Below, piece after piece: positions 34,799 to 45,259 of a stretch of 64,000 bases of DNA; within the stretch, counting starts at the first letter, position 1, and each line of letters opens with the position of its first letter. The notes below the pieces were generated by a model that worked only from the letters and a program-made list of their open reading frames with translations, ran no database searches and was not told where the DNA came from. This DNA is from Aaosphaeria pasadenensis (taxonomy: Eukaryota > Ascomycota > Dothideomycetes > Pleosporales). The translations under genes were made by a program, and so were the position numbers. The stretch is taken from the NCBI GenBank assembly GCA_022813625.1, contig JAKLMB010000001.1, positions 620,001 to 684,000 of the forward strand, in the 5' to 3' direction.

Positions 34799-36016
34799 GC
34801 GGATCGCCGGTGTTGTAATAGCCTTTCCGAATAGGTTTCGGCAGCCCTTGACCGTTCAGCTTGCACTATCTCGCTAAAAGAAATTCAATTTTTTAATTTT
34901 TCAACCGCCTTCCGAGAGACGGCGGCCTTTCACAAACAGCAATGTCCGATTCGTGCTACGCGGCCATCAGCCTCATGTCCTTCATGTCGTACTATTGTTG
35001 CGGAGACTTCCGTGACAAATGTGATCTAGCGCTCTGATTTACCATCTATGACTCGGAGTTAATGACATCTCTACTGAGGTTTGGCACAGTCAACGTCTTT
35101 TGTTAGAAAGGAATTATGGAATCCCCGTCTCTGCTCTAGAGCAAGACACGGCGCATGTGATGATTCCTTCAGCCTGAAATGACTTGAAGGTGCATTGGGT
35201 TGCCGCCAAGACTGGGGAATCCTTGTACCGCGAGAATGTCGTCGTGCAGGGCTTATGGATTTTCATTTAGGCAAATTGTTTGCAATTTACAGTAGGTCTT
35301 GCTCCAGGTTTTTTCGACCGCGCTAGGGTCGTGTACCCGGACACTGCTCCTCACGTATATCTACTGAACTCCACGTGCTGATAGTGTTGCAGAAATAAAG
35401 CACCACTTGCTAGAGTTCCACCAATTAGAAAATGTAATCTCAAGAGTGCTCAGCCATTATCGGAACGTCTGGATTTGAGTAAGATGCTCGAAGCATTCAC
35501 ACATCCAGGCTGAGCGAAGGCCCAAACGCTGCCCAGTATGCTTTCTGTTATAAGTTTCGTTATCGTGATAGACACTAACGCCCATGACTATATAGTATCT
35601 GATATGGTACAAGAAGCCCACGAACAGCCTATGTACGAATAAGTCCTGGTACGGCAGCCATCAACCTGACCACATTGGGTAATTGGCTGTCGGTCAATTT
35701 CCCGCGGTACCGTTTGTGGGGTACATCCCGGCAGGCGACCATCCTAAGCTTCGTTTTCTAAATTGCTCGACAAACTCGACCGCGATGCTATTCCACCAAG
35801 TATGATGCTCTGGACTCCTCCCTCAAGTTCGATTGTGGCTAGCAGGAGCTTTGTGACCCTGTGGCACACCGTTCTAGGCTAGTATCTAATATTTCATTTC
35901 GTTATGGCAAGGGAGTATAAATTCCATATCTTGGACCATGGTACACTGTATGATCAGCACTCCATCTACTCTTCACTTCTTTATCCTGTATATTGCATTG
36001 TTCGGAAAGATTCATC
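34799..36016. other. Intergenic, promoter of the LPMO gene
   Basis: About 1.2 kb with no supported gene. A TATA-like AGTATAAATT occurs near 35911, about 105 bp before the LPMO start. The rest shows nothing distinctive. Confidence 0.5.
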
Positions 36017-37114
36017 ATGAAGGTCATCGTTGGTCTTGCTGGTATTGCGACCTTGGCTCCTAGAGTGTTGGGTCATGCTACTTGGCAGCAACTCTGGGTA
36101 AACGGTGTAGACCAGATAAGTGATCTTTCTGCGGTTGTTCGTCAGTGAATCTAACCATTCAATACGGTGGTGTATGTGCGCGGTTACCAAACAATAACAA
36201 CCCTATCACTGATGTGACCTCCAACGACATTCGCTGTATGTGTATTCCGTACAGATGGGTATTATCCAGGGTCCAGGTTAACTAAATCTTCCGTAGGCAA
36301 TGCAAACCAAGGGTTCGCCAGCTCGAAGTGCAGCGTAGCCGCTGGAGGAACTGTCACTATAGAAATGCATCAGCACAATTCGCGAGCATGTACCGAAGAA
36401 GCGATCGGCGGAGCTCATTACGGACCTGTCCTGGTCTATCTCAGTAAAGTAGCCGACGCGTCTACGGCGGATGGATCTACTCCCTTTTTCAAGATATTTC
36501 AAGATACGTGGGCGCGAGCCTCGTCCACTTCCCAGGGCTCGGACGATTACTGGGGCACCAAAGACCTTAACAAGAATTGCGGCAAGATGGACGTTTTAAT
36601 CCCCGCCAACCTCGCCCCAGGGGACTATCTGCTTCGAGCCGAGGCGATAGCGCTGCATTCTGCAAGTTCGTCAGGTGGCGCACAGTTTTACATGACATGC
36701 TACCAAATCACTGTCACAGGCGGTGGGTCATCGAATCCGTCGGGCGTTAGCTTCCCTGGCGCGTACAAAGCTTCTGACCCAGGCATCCTTTTCAACATGT
36801 ATCAAGTGCTTAGCACTCCTTATGTTGCACCCGGCCCAGCGGTCATCCCTGGCGGCACCGAGGCCGTTGCTGGGAAAGCTGGATCCTCCGTCACCGCATC
36901 TGGCGGAGCCTCACAACCAACCGCGACCCAGATTGCTGTGTCATCTTCATTTGTGACCAGTGCGAGGCCAGCTACCACTACAAGTCCCGGGACTGGCGGC
37001 TGCACGCCCGCTAAGCAATGGGACCAGTGTGGTGGAAACGGGTTCACGGGTTGTGGTTGTGTAGCGGGAAGTACATGCAAGAAGCTTAACGACTTTTACT
37101 CGCAGTGCCAGTAG
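36017..37114 (+). CDS. AA9 lytic polysaccharide monooxygenase with CBM1
   Basis: Three exons, 36017-36115, 36166-36235 and 36297-37114, give 328 residues. A 19-residue signal peptide ends at VLG, leaving His20 as the N-terminal copper ligand of the histidine brace (HATWQQLWVNGVDQ). Exon 2 encodes ARLPNNNNPITDVTSNDIRC, a highly conserved AA9 block. The second copper ligand is His97 in GGAHYGPVLVYLSKV, and Gln186/Tyr188 in AQFYMTCYQ complete the active site. A Ser/Thr/Pro linker leads to a C-terminal cellulose-binding CBM1 (about 297-328, QWDQCGGNGF...SQCQ). The enzyme would oxidatively cleave cellulose outside the cell. Intron 2 is a normal GT-AG intron of 61 bp. Intron 1 appears to have AT-AC ends (see 36116-36165); otherwise the gene looks intact. 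Confidence 0.93.
36116..36165 (+). other. AT-AC intron 1 of the AA9 LPMO gene
   Basis: The 50-bp segment starts ATAAGT after CAG and ends ATAC before GG, with a CTAAC branch-like site about 16 bases from the end. Removing it joins NGVDQ to GGVCARLP in frame (phase 0 on both sides), exactly reconstituting an AA9 conserved region. No GT-AG pair does this: the GT at 36120 would need an intron of about 26 bp, and the GT at 36098 would delete NGVDQ and run into a stop. The donor is the U2 consensus with G1 changed to A, not the U12 ATATCC type. Confidence 0.75.
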
Positions 37115-39039
37115 TACAATGGTACTATACGAATCGTGGGACTGGTTTCGGCAGATCGTGCTGTGTCGTACATTCGTGTAGACGGGTCTGCAGAGAAGAC
37201 GATTTTCACCGGGTTGTAGGATTAAAGTACGAAATTCTTGCTTCTCTTATACGGAGCATTTGGTAGTGGGTCATAGTCAACCTGCACTATTCACAATCTA
37301 TTTTGACCACCATCATACTTCAAAATCACGGGCTTAAAAGGCTCTCTGGTTTGAATGAAGATTTCGATTGCGATTTTCTGCAGAAGAGCATTTCACAACT
37401 CACAATTGTGGAAGTGATGGCACGTGATTCCCTTCACAACGTTGTCATAGGATTTGGGCATGCCCCTCTTGGAAATTGAGGGATTTACCTGAATCTGATC
37501 AACCCACAGTGACGTTTACGGTAATTTGTTCCTATGAGTAGGAACAAGTAGACACATACAACGTTTTGGGGAACACGAAGTTTGTCACCGTCACAGGCAC
37601 ACAGGGAAGGACCTTGACACGTGAAGGTCCAAGCGCAGGTCTGGAAGCTAACAAACTTCTGTAAGGCGGGTTAATAGTGACGGTCCATCAACTCAACCTT
37701 GTCAGACACGTCACACCCTCATAAAATCCCAGCTCCATCCATCCTGTAATAATTATCTGTCGACGAGGTACCGCAGTACGAGCGACAACGCATCGAGCAG
37801 CCAAGTTGCAGACGCGTTTTTACCCCTCGATAAGGAAACGTTCCGGCTCGCCCGCATATGTATCTGGAGACCCACACCTCGTCTTGCCCTGGCACCAGGA
37901 TACAGGAACGTCAGCCCTGAGTCTGCGGCTTCGAGGCACAGCAACACCGTCCTGCTGCTATCACTCGCTCGTTGGAAATGAGATGAACCCATGGCCATAG
38001 CTGCGGCCTCGGGAAGGAGTGTTGGTACAGAGTTCTGACAGGAGCCGCACACGCACTGCGAGGCTTATTTATCAATCAACCCGACGCCACACCGCCCTAG
38101 AGCAAATGGATACCGCTCGCTCGAGGATTCTGGCATGTGGGGAGGCCCACTCCAGACGAAGCCTGCATCAGCACCTCACATCAGAGAAACAAAACAGGCC
38201 CGACTGGATGCAGGAATGATTTCAGCATGCAGGTTTCGAGAGCGAAGTCCGTAAACACGTCGCACGCACGCACGCCAGCATCCAGACAGACACGCGAATG
38301 CCTTTTTTCGATGACGCACCCACTCTCCTCACCAGATTGTGGAACGGAAACGGCACGGCGCGCTCACTAGCGTTCCATGTACCGAAGGCGGGCCGGCGAC
38401 CGACGACACGCTCGCCCAATTCCTGCGAAACATCTGGCTTCGCGTCGAGGAAGCCACCTTATGCCCTACGCAGTCTATACTCAGCCTGCTGCCAGCACAT
38501 GCCTGGGCCTAGCTCTTCTGAGCATCCCGTTGCCTCCGAAACTCCATCAATTCACGAGTAATTGGCCCTCCGGACCCACCAGTTTGGTCGCTGGGTATTC
38601 CCGCAGCATGACATATATGTATCTGCTACCTGGGCGCTATCAACTTTGATTTTTTTTCTCAGTGCCGGATTGCCACCCCTCCACAAGCACTCCTCGCTGG
38701 CCCTGAACAGCTGCTTGGTCAATATGGTGGGCGATGTCTTGCAGCGCCAGCGTGGCTCCCCTCCCACCAGCGCAGTGCCGTACCACGACAACCTTTGCTG
38801 ATGCTACTGAGCGCATCTTCTTTCGGATTTCCACGTTCTTCCCGGCTTCTGCGGGGCTCGAACCATGCAATTGTGATGTGTGTTCCTGACGTCTATAAAC
38901 ATGGACTCGTAGTCCCAATTTTAGCGCCTGTCCCAGATTCTTCACCTGCCACTTATTTCGCCGACCGTAGCCGACTCATCCTTCTACAAGTGCTTGTCTC
39001 TCGAGTAATCGAAGATTATATAGAACGACCCCTCCAGCA
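37115..39039. other. Intergenic with inverted-repeat cluster
   Basis: About 1.9 kb without a supported gene. Nested inverted repeats between 37509 and 37714 are listed separately. Frames at 37753-38945 on both strands overlap one another and show no domain. Confidence 0.5.
37509..37714. repeat. Nested inverted repeats
   Basis: Four perfect pairs lie in 206 bp. The outermost is GTGACGT (37509-37515) with ACGTCAC (37708-37714). TTGTTCCTA (37526-37534) pairs with TAGGAACAA (37539-37547) around a 4-base loop. GAAGTTTGT (37577-37585) pairs with ACAAACTTC (37651-37659). Inside that pair, GGACCTT (37609-37615) pairs with AAGGTCC (37624-37630). The last two pairs are almost concentric (centres 37618 and 37619.5). 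This could be a hairpin-forming MITE or a regulatory cruciform. Confidence 0.4.
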
Positions 39040-39445
39040 ATGGCGCACAACCAGCCCGTTTCGTGGGTTCAGAGGCTCAAAGGTTTGTTCCCTGTTGCTA
39101 CTCCCGCAAGTCACCTTTTAAAGGCGAACCATTTAGATCACTGTACCGAAAATCGATTGGACGAGCCGCACTTCCAGGACTATTCCGATCCTCGAGGTCT
39201 GTAGTATCATTCTAGGACTTTTCCTCGCTCATTATTGACCGCCACCAGGAATAAGGACAGCTTGGTCCAGTGGTGTCTTCGTCAATGGAAAGGAATACCG
39301 TGCCCCACTATGGCGCGATTATCGCTTTCTAGATCAGTGCCATGAGGAGGCTGCTGAAGTTGCTCTCAAATCTCTTCTACAACAGCGCATGCAGAATGCC
39401 TCTTCATCACAATACTATGGTCACGGATACGGAACGTCCAGGTAG
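39040..39445 (+). CDS. Small double-stranded RNA-binding domain-like protein
   Basis: Three short exons, 39040-39082, 39137-39196 and 39249-39445, give 99 residues; introns are 54 bp (GTTTGT/TTAG) and 52 bp (GTCTGT/CCAG). The product starts MAHNQPVSWVQRLKDHCTEN. It then follows the dsRBD pattern: helix 1 (WVQRLKDHCTENRL), EPHFQDYSDPRG, strand WSSGVFVNGKEYRAPLW, and a final helix EEAAEVALKSLLQQ with the typical AAEVAL core. The basic KKxxK RNA-contact motif of helix 2 is replaced by RFLDQCHEEAAE, so RNA binding may be weak or lost. Small single-domain proteins of this type occur in filamentous fungi, with unclear roles. A GT at 39442 could splice past the stop, but the following frame does not look coding. 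Confidence 0.6.
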
Positions 39446-40551
39446 GCGGAGGCACGCCGGCGTGCGACCCCCACCTACTTCAATTTTCTCTCTCTCGATT
39501 TGTGCGGAAATCATTTAGACGACCGCTTATTGTTCCTATACCAACTAAGGGTCTTTTCATTTGTCTTGATTTTCAGTCGACCAGCGCCCGGGACCTTTTC
39601 CTGTATTTCCTTCCAACCTCGGCATTGTTCCTTAATGATGTCAATTGCCAGCTCGCGAAACTTGGCCGCTCTATTCAGTTTTCTCTTCTCTTGGAAATCG
39701 GGTTTCGCTTCTTGTACATTCTTTAATACCCTATTGAAACTGGATTGGGAGTTTTAGGCTTCGGCAGTAATGCAAAGTCCGTGCATCAGCGTTTTGATAT
39801 CCAGCCTATTTCGTCTCGGATATCCAATCTCCCAAATTGTCTGTGTTCCTTCTGACTCTGATGCCCCGCCGCTCAGCCACTGTTTTAAACTACAACATGA
39901 CTTTGGCCTTGCTGCAACCAACGCCAGTGCCTTCGTATTGAAAAGTTTGGCCACTAATGGCGTATCTACGTTGTGCCAAATCTTTACATGAATAAACGCG
40001 AACATGATTAGTATTAACACGACGAGCATGACGTACCTCTTGCGCACACCCATTACTCAGGGGTATTGATACCCAAGAGCTCACCTACGTATTGAAATGT
40101 CAGCATGCGCGTCCAATTACTCTTTACACCGTCTCTATCATCGTCTCGCTCAACTGAGGCTGCTGGTGACCGTGTCGAGGAAGCACCGGCTTCGAACGCG
40201 GCTATGATGCGTCGTATGATGCGGGAGGGGAGTACTAAAGAGGTCGTTTACTCGCGATCCACAGTGCGCTTGTTTTCTTACCTTTGACGGTTGCTCACTT
40301 ATCCGCATCGATGTTGACAGCCACGCCGCACGAACCTGTACGCGAAGTCTCCAATAAATGATATATTATACCATTCCGTCGAGAGGCGGAGAGGGAAGGA
40401 CGTCTTACTGGAGGGGTTGGGCAGCAAGTGGGCATGAGGAGGTCCAGGAGATGGCTTCATCGAGGTCAATCATGCCACTCCCACATCAACGCTTCCTCGC
40501 GATACCTGAAGCACCTTTACAACTGCATTTCAGCTTCAGAAAGTTCTTCTC
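39446..40551. other. Intergenic, no gene recognised
   Basis: No supported gene. Small frames at 39500-40287 lack domains and biased codon use. Confidence 0.45.
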
Positions 40552-41058
40552 ATGAGGATCAGGACAATGCTTGCGGACGCGGCTGGCGTTGTCGAGCAGG
40601 CGTACGCATCCATGGGAGTTTTAGACTCACGCGGGAACATTGGGGACTCACCCTTCCCACCAGATCACCTCACCACTGCCATCGAAGCCCTAAGAGTGAC
40701 TACACAGCTCGACAACTTGCCTCATCGCTGGACTCGCGATAGAATCTTACAAGCAGTCCACAAGCGACCGTCGCGACGATTCAGCCTCGTACCACTTCCC
40801 TCGATTCGATCAAAGGAGTCCACCACCTCGAGACTACACATACAACTGAACCTCCATCCCTCTGACGTCCAAAAGGAAAACACTACATCCGAAAACGTCG
40901 CTGATTCTCCCAGATCTACGGAACCCGCCGCAAGGCGCCGAGCCTTAAGCCGACGTACTGTCATAGAACCCACCGCCAAACCATACATCTCATCTTTACA
41001 ATTCCGGCACAAGCTTGCCCATCACTACCTTATAGCATTTCCAACATGTCCGCGTTAG
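40552..41058 (+). CDS. Hypothetical protein, doubtful
   Basis: An open frame of 168 codons (start 40552, or 40567 for a slightly shorter form). The N-terminal half reads like a helical segment (DAAGVVEQAYASMGVLD, then HLTTAIEALRVTTQLDN and WTRDRILQAVHKR). The C-terminal half is basic and Ser/Arg-rich. No family is recognised and no intron is needed. It could be an orphan gene, the last exon of a longer gene, or chance. Confidence 0.3.
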   Translation: MRIRTMLADAAGVVEQAYASMGVLDSRGNIGDSPFPPDHLTTAIEALRVTTQLDNLPHRWTRDRILQAVHKRPSRRFSLVPLPSIRSKESTTSRLHIQLNLHPSDVQKENTTSENVADSPRSTEPAARRRALSRRTVIEPTAKPYISSLQFRHKLAHHYLIAFPTCPR

Positions 41059-41764
41059 ACATACTGGAAAGATGCCAGTCCTACACGCTATGCCGCTGTA
41101 CAGAAGCCGAAGAACAACCTTTCAACGAACAAAGGCACGCAGATTCGCTGTCTGGAAACCTCGTATGCGGGATTGATTCAACGATACATTCTTTCTACAT
41201 CACTCTGTATTTCCGTTCGTGTTGGCGGGCCCATCTAAGTTGTTCTCTGAGATGGGTGGACATGATACGGCATTGCGTATATGGGGCGTAAATTATTCAG
41301 ATATACCTATGTCGTTCGCGATGTAGTGGCGGATATAACGGGATGGGATCTCTGGTCACCGACCCGTGGAGACAACAGAGGTACAACAAGATTTATCGAA
41401 GGGCAGTGCTGGAAGCCGCTGGTTCGTGTGTTACAGTAGGAGTTACGGGATCTTTAAGACGCTCGGTGTAAGATCCGTACTGAGATTCTGACTGTCTCTG
41501 ATCGAACGTAAAATGCACCTAGTCAATAGAAGTGAGGAGAAATGACACGGCTCAGGGCACTAACATTTAGCACTCTGATAGACGGAAGATTGAGCGTGGC
41601 AAAGATAGTTCTATCTTACAAACTTTCATATCTTTGTTCTATTGAATACAACACAGCTATTCTCACCCGGATGTTAACCCGACTACTCCGACCATCAGAT
41701 ATCCTACTTCCACTTTCACACCGATTCTCACATCTCTCTCTCCCCCCTCCTAGCACCACACCAC
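41059..41764. other. Intergenic, no gene recognised
   Basis: A 706-bp gap. Only the 3' flank of the minus-strand permease gene is expected here, and nothing else is seen. Confidence 0.5.
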
Positions 41765-43929
41765 TTAATGCGCAAACCTGAAATCCAACCTCTTATTTCC
41801 CTCATCCGTCGTGTTCTCCAAGTAGTCGAGCTGCTGCTCCCGGGTCATGGCATTCCACTTCTTGTCGCGCGACTTGTTGCGCCAGACGTAGTACGCCTTG
41901 GTCAGGAGGTAGATGCCTATGTTACCGATTGCGATGCCCAAGAGGGATCGGTTGCCGCGTTTGTAATTTGGTGCGTCGTCTAACGCGCAGGTATTAGTAC
42001 ATACATTAATTCAGATAGCACTACCGAGACATTCACGTACCTTTCCTATAAATATTCGAAGCAATGATGCCAGAAGCCTGGACGAACATATTGTACGTAG
42101 CCGCGGAGACGGTCCTCGAGCGCACGGTATTCGAGTTCCGCGAGTTCCAGCCCACCTGGATGGGATGCGCGGTCGGGTAGCTGAGGAGCAGGGTGATGAC
42201 GGCCCAGACGACCCATTTGTTCGCCTTGGCGACGTTGCCGACGACGAGCCAGATCAGGAACGGTATCACCCAGATCTGGCCGGTCATGCTGTGGAAGGTG
42301 AGTTCCTTGAAGATTTCGGCGGAGTAGGTGAGGGAGAGCATGGATATGACTGTTGGGGGGTTGATTAGTGATGGTTCTGAGTTAGAGGGTGGAGGGCTTA
42401 CTGTGGAGGAATTGGTGGGGAATGGCGAGGAGGTTGGATTCGAAGGTGTTGAAGCCTAGGCCTCGGAGGGAGAGGGTGAGGTATTGGCTTGGTGGTGTCA
42501 TTGGGAGTTGCCAGACGAGTCCGATGATGTATAGCGGCCTGTTGCGATGTGCTGTTAGATCGCTGTTTGAAACTCTCATCGGCATGTAGGATACTTACCA
42601 AAGATCGTAGTCCATCAAACTCTGCCATAAGAGCTTCGGCGTGACTGGCTGTCGGTTGTGCATGCTGCTCTTCGATGGGTCGTCTCGAATGACTCGGTTC
42701 ACCATGATCTCTTCTTCTTTGTCGGTGAACCAGCCTTTCTTTCCACGTGCCCAGCTCTTAGTTTGGCAAGGGCCAGGGGGCATCAGTACGAAGGCAGCGA
42801 GGCCGACGACCAGAGTCATAAGTCCCTGCTTTAAGTCAGAGAGAGAGTCAATTGAATTGAGAGAGGCGCTTACCTCGATCAGGAACAACCATCGCCAGCC
42901 TTCCTTTCCTTCAACTCCACGAAGGCGCAGCAGGCCGTAGGCGAAGAATCCAGCGAGAATGTCGGCAGTACTCATGGCCGTCCAGAAGAACCCCAAGCGA
43001 AGAGAGAGTTCGTGGTGCTTATAGAAGTATGAAAGATACAAGATAATCTACAACCAGTCAGTGAAGATATGGTAACATAGAGCTAATCGACACCCACATC
43101 AGGAATGAAACCACCCTGTAAGATGCCGAGAAGACTCCTACATGCGAGAAAGCTCGCACGTCCGGAAAGCCAGTACTGCGCAGAGGCGACGATGGACCAG
43201 AGAACCATTTGCATAGGGATCCAACGATCTGGGCCGATCCATTTGGACACTAGCTGAGAAGGCAATTCGGCACAGAGAAAGCTGAGCTTGAAAACCGTAT
43301 TGCCGAGATTGTAGTCTGAAGAATGTTAGCGATTGTCTTTTCTGTGGTAAGAAATCATTACCATTTGTTGTCAGATGAAGATCTTTGAGAAAATTGTCAG
43401 TGTTTGCTTGTTGAATGTTGGCTCGATCCAATTCCAATGCCATGAACATAATGCATGCGAACACCATGATGCGTATATCAATCTTTCGAATAAGCTTGTT
43501 TTCTTCTCTCCAGGTCCATCGTGCCAAAGGGTTGAATCTTTCGAGGTTCTCCCTGGAAATTGTCAATACCAAGTCGATCCACTCCATCAAAGCCATGCTA
43601 CATACCATTTGGCGTGCGGTTGATACTTCTTAGCCGTCTCAGGGTTATCGAAAACACTAGGCTGAACTGCATGAGAATCATTCTTCAACAATATCAAGGT
43701 CTATACCCACAAGTGTTGCAATTGCGTCGGGATCGTAGTCGGACTTTGCCCTTTGGAACCAAAATCGCTTCTCCTGGTGCGGTACGCCCAGCTCGGGTAC
43801 ATCATCCGCAATAACAATGGTCGATCCATCCTTTTCAAGGACAGCTCTGCCATCAACAGTTCCGTAAGTAGACGAAGACGGAGTGGAACTGCCGTGTGAG
43901 GCACTCGCCAGCTGTATCACTGTAGACAT
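41765..43929 (-). CDS. MFS anion permease, Dal5/Tna1/Soa1 family
   Basis: Nine exons on the minus strand: 43929-43707, 43666-43606, 43552-43362, 43315-43098, 43047-42874, 42825-42599, 42538-42402, 42349-42041 and 41979-41765. Phases close throughout and give 584 residues. Family blocks include RWTWREENKLIRKIDIRIMV, MALELDRANIQQANTDNFL, LPSQLVSKWIGPDRWIP, SLLGILQGGFIPD, HHELSLRLGFFWTAM and AHPIQVGWNSRNSNTVRSRT. The tail GNKRLDFRFAH is also typical. About twelve membrane helices follow a Ser/Thr-rich cytosolic N-terminus. The family imports small organic anions (allantoate, nicotinate, and in yeast Soa1, sulfonates and other sulfur anions). A TauD/Jlp1-type dioxygenase starts 1.3 kb away in the opposite direction, which favours a sulfonate substrate (inference). 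Confidence 0.95.
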
Positions 43930-45259
43930 CTTGCTGAAGAATTTCCGGAATCTGCTTGGTTGTTCATCTTGTATCCCAAGGCAGATCAAGAACATATAAA
44001 CATTATCGTTGTGTGTAGCCAGAGAGCTTGAATCAGACGTCAAGCCGTCTTGGCCAGTGGCACGACCACGCCATATGGATGAAGAATGGCAAATGTTCTT
44101 CTAGGTCAGTTCGGCTGCTTGGCTGCTGCTGAAACCTTGCAAGCACCCAAGAGTCCATAACCACCAAAGCGCACGCATCGACAGAATCCAGCCCTTCCAA
44201 TTTTCAGCTTCATGTCTATGGCATGTCACTGCTCTTTGCCATCATGGAGCTGTGTTGAAAGTCATGTTCACGCCTGATGATCCAGGCCCATAAAGAACTT
44301 AAAAGTGGCTTTCAATGAACATGATGCCATTCGAAGGCGTGGATTACAAACAGGCATTCCGTTGAGGCGAAGCTGAAGGCTATCTGGCCCCGAACCTCGG
44401 GGCTTGATGCTTATCATCGACGCAAGAAGTGTCAAGTGCCAATACACTAGATCACATATGAGGGAAAAGTGCTCCGAGGTATGATGGACGATGTGGAGTA
44501 GCAATGCCAAGCTGACCTTGCGTTGATGCTCCGGTTTATCCAATGAGCTCTCGGGGAACAGGCGTTTGTCATATTGCGTGAAAATGATACAATTGTGATA
44601 AGGAATATGTTGTTGAGTTTGACGAACTACTCGCTCTCAATTGATGGGTTGCGATGCGGGAAGCCCTAAGTCGGCAACAGCCTGTTGGATCATGATCATC
44701 GAGCCAAGGCACGAGGGCGCTGTCAAGCCCGCGAAATTGATTCTGGATAAGCATGCAATGTCACGAAGCTCTGTAGTAGTGGCATGGCTAGCAATGGACG
44801 GTATTTATTCGGACCTCGATTGTTGGATTCCTAGAGGATATGGTGTTGAGTGTGTGGTCGTCGCGACGTTCACTCGAGTTTGGTGCGTTGCGACTTTGGG
44901 GTTTGGAGTTGCCGTATAGCACGCAATCCCTCCCCCACATGTCGCGTCGTCAACCCCTCAACGGCGCTCCATTTAGGGAATGTTGCCATATCGATCTATG
45001 TATGATGAGCGCGAAAACACCAACGAGAATCGATGAAGTCTCACATGTTGGTGTATTTGCGTCTAGAGTCCACGAATGACATTTGCGATGATGTGATGAG
45101 GCCATTACGTGCTAGTAATATGAACGACACAATCGAATATAGCACGATGCCACATCATATCTGGGTGCCTATTGCGAAAGTTTAGTATATAAATCTTCGT
45201 TTTCCAGCAAGTTTGAGTGATTGAGGATATCATTTCCAAACACAGCCCCATTAATCACC
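43930..45259. promoter_or_regulatory. Divergent promoter of permease and dioxygenase genes
   Basis: A 1.3-kb gap separates the start codons of the Dal5-family permease (-) and the TauD-like dioxygenase (+). A TATATAAA at 45186-45193 lies 67 bp before the dioxygenase start. Open frames inside are short and without domains. Shared control of both genes is likely from the arrangement but no specific operator was identified. Confidence 0.5.

Noticed and set aside
36098..36145. GT-AG alternatives for LPMO intron 1 (GTAAAC at 36098 or GTGATC at 36120, AG at 36145)
   Set aside because: The first removes the conserved NGVDQ and meets a stop; the second needs an intron of about 26 bp, too short to splice. 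Neither gives the family sequence.
37753..38945. Several overlapping frames downstream of the LPMO gene
   Set aside because: Frames on both strands overlap and none shows motifs or codon bias.
39442..39726. Extra exon for the dsRBD-like gene using GT at 39442 and AG before 39520
   Set aside because: The continued frame is hydrophobic and compositionally unlike coding sequence, and the stop at 39443-39445 already closes a full domain.
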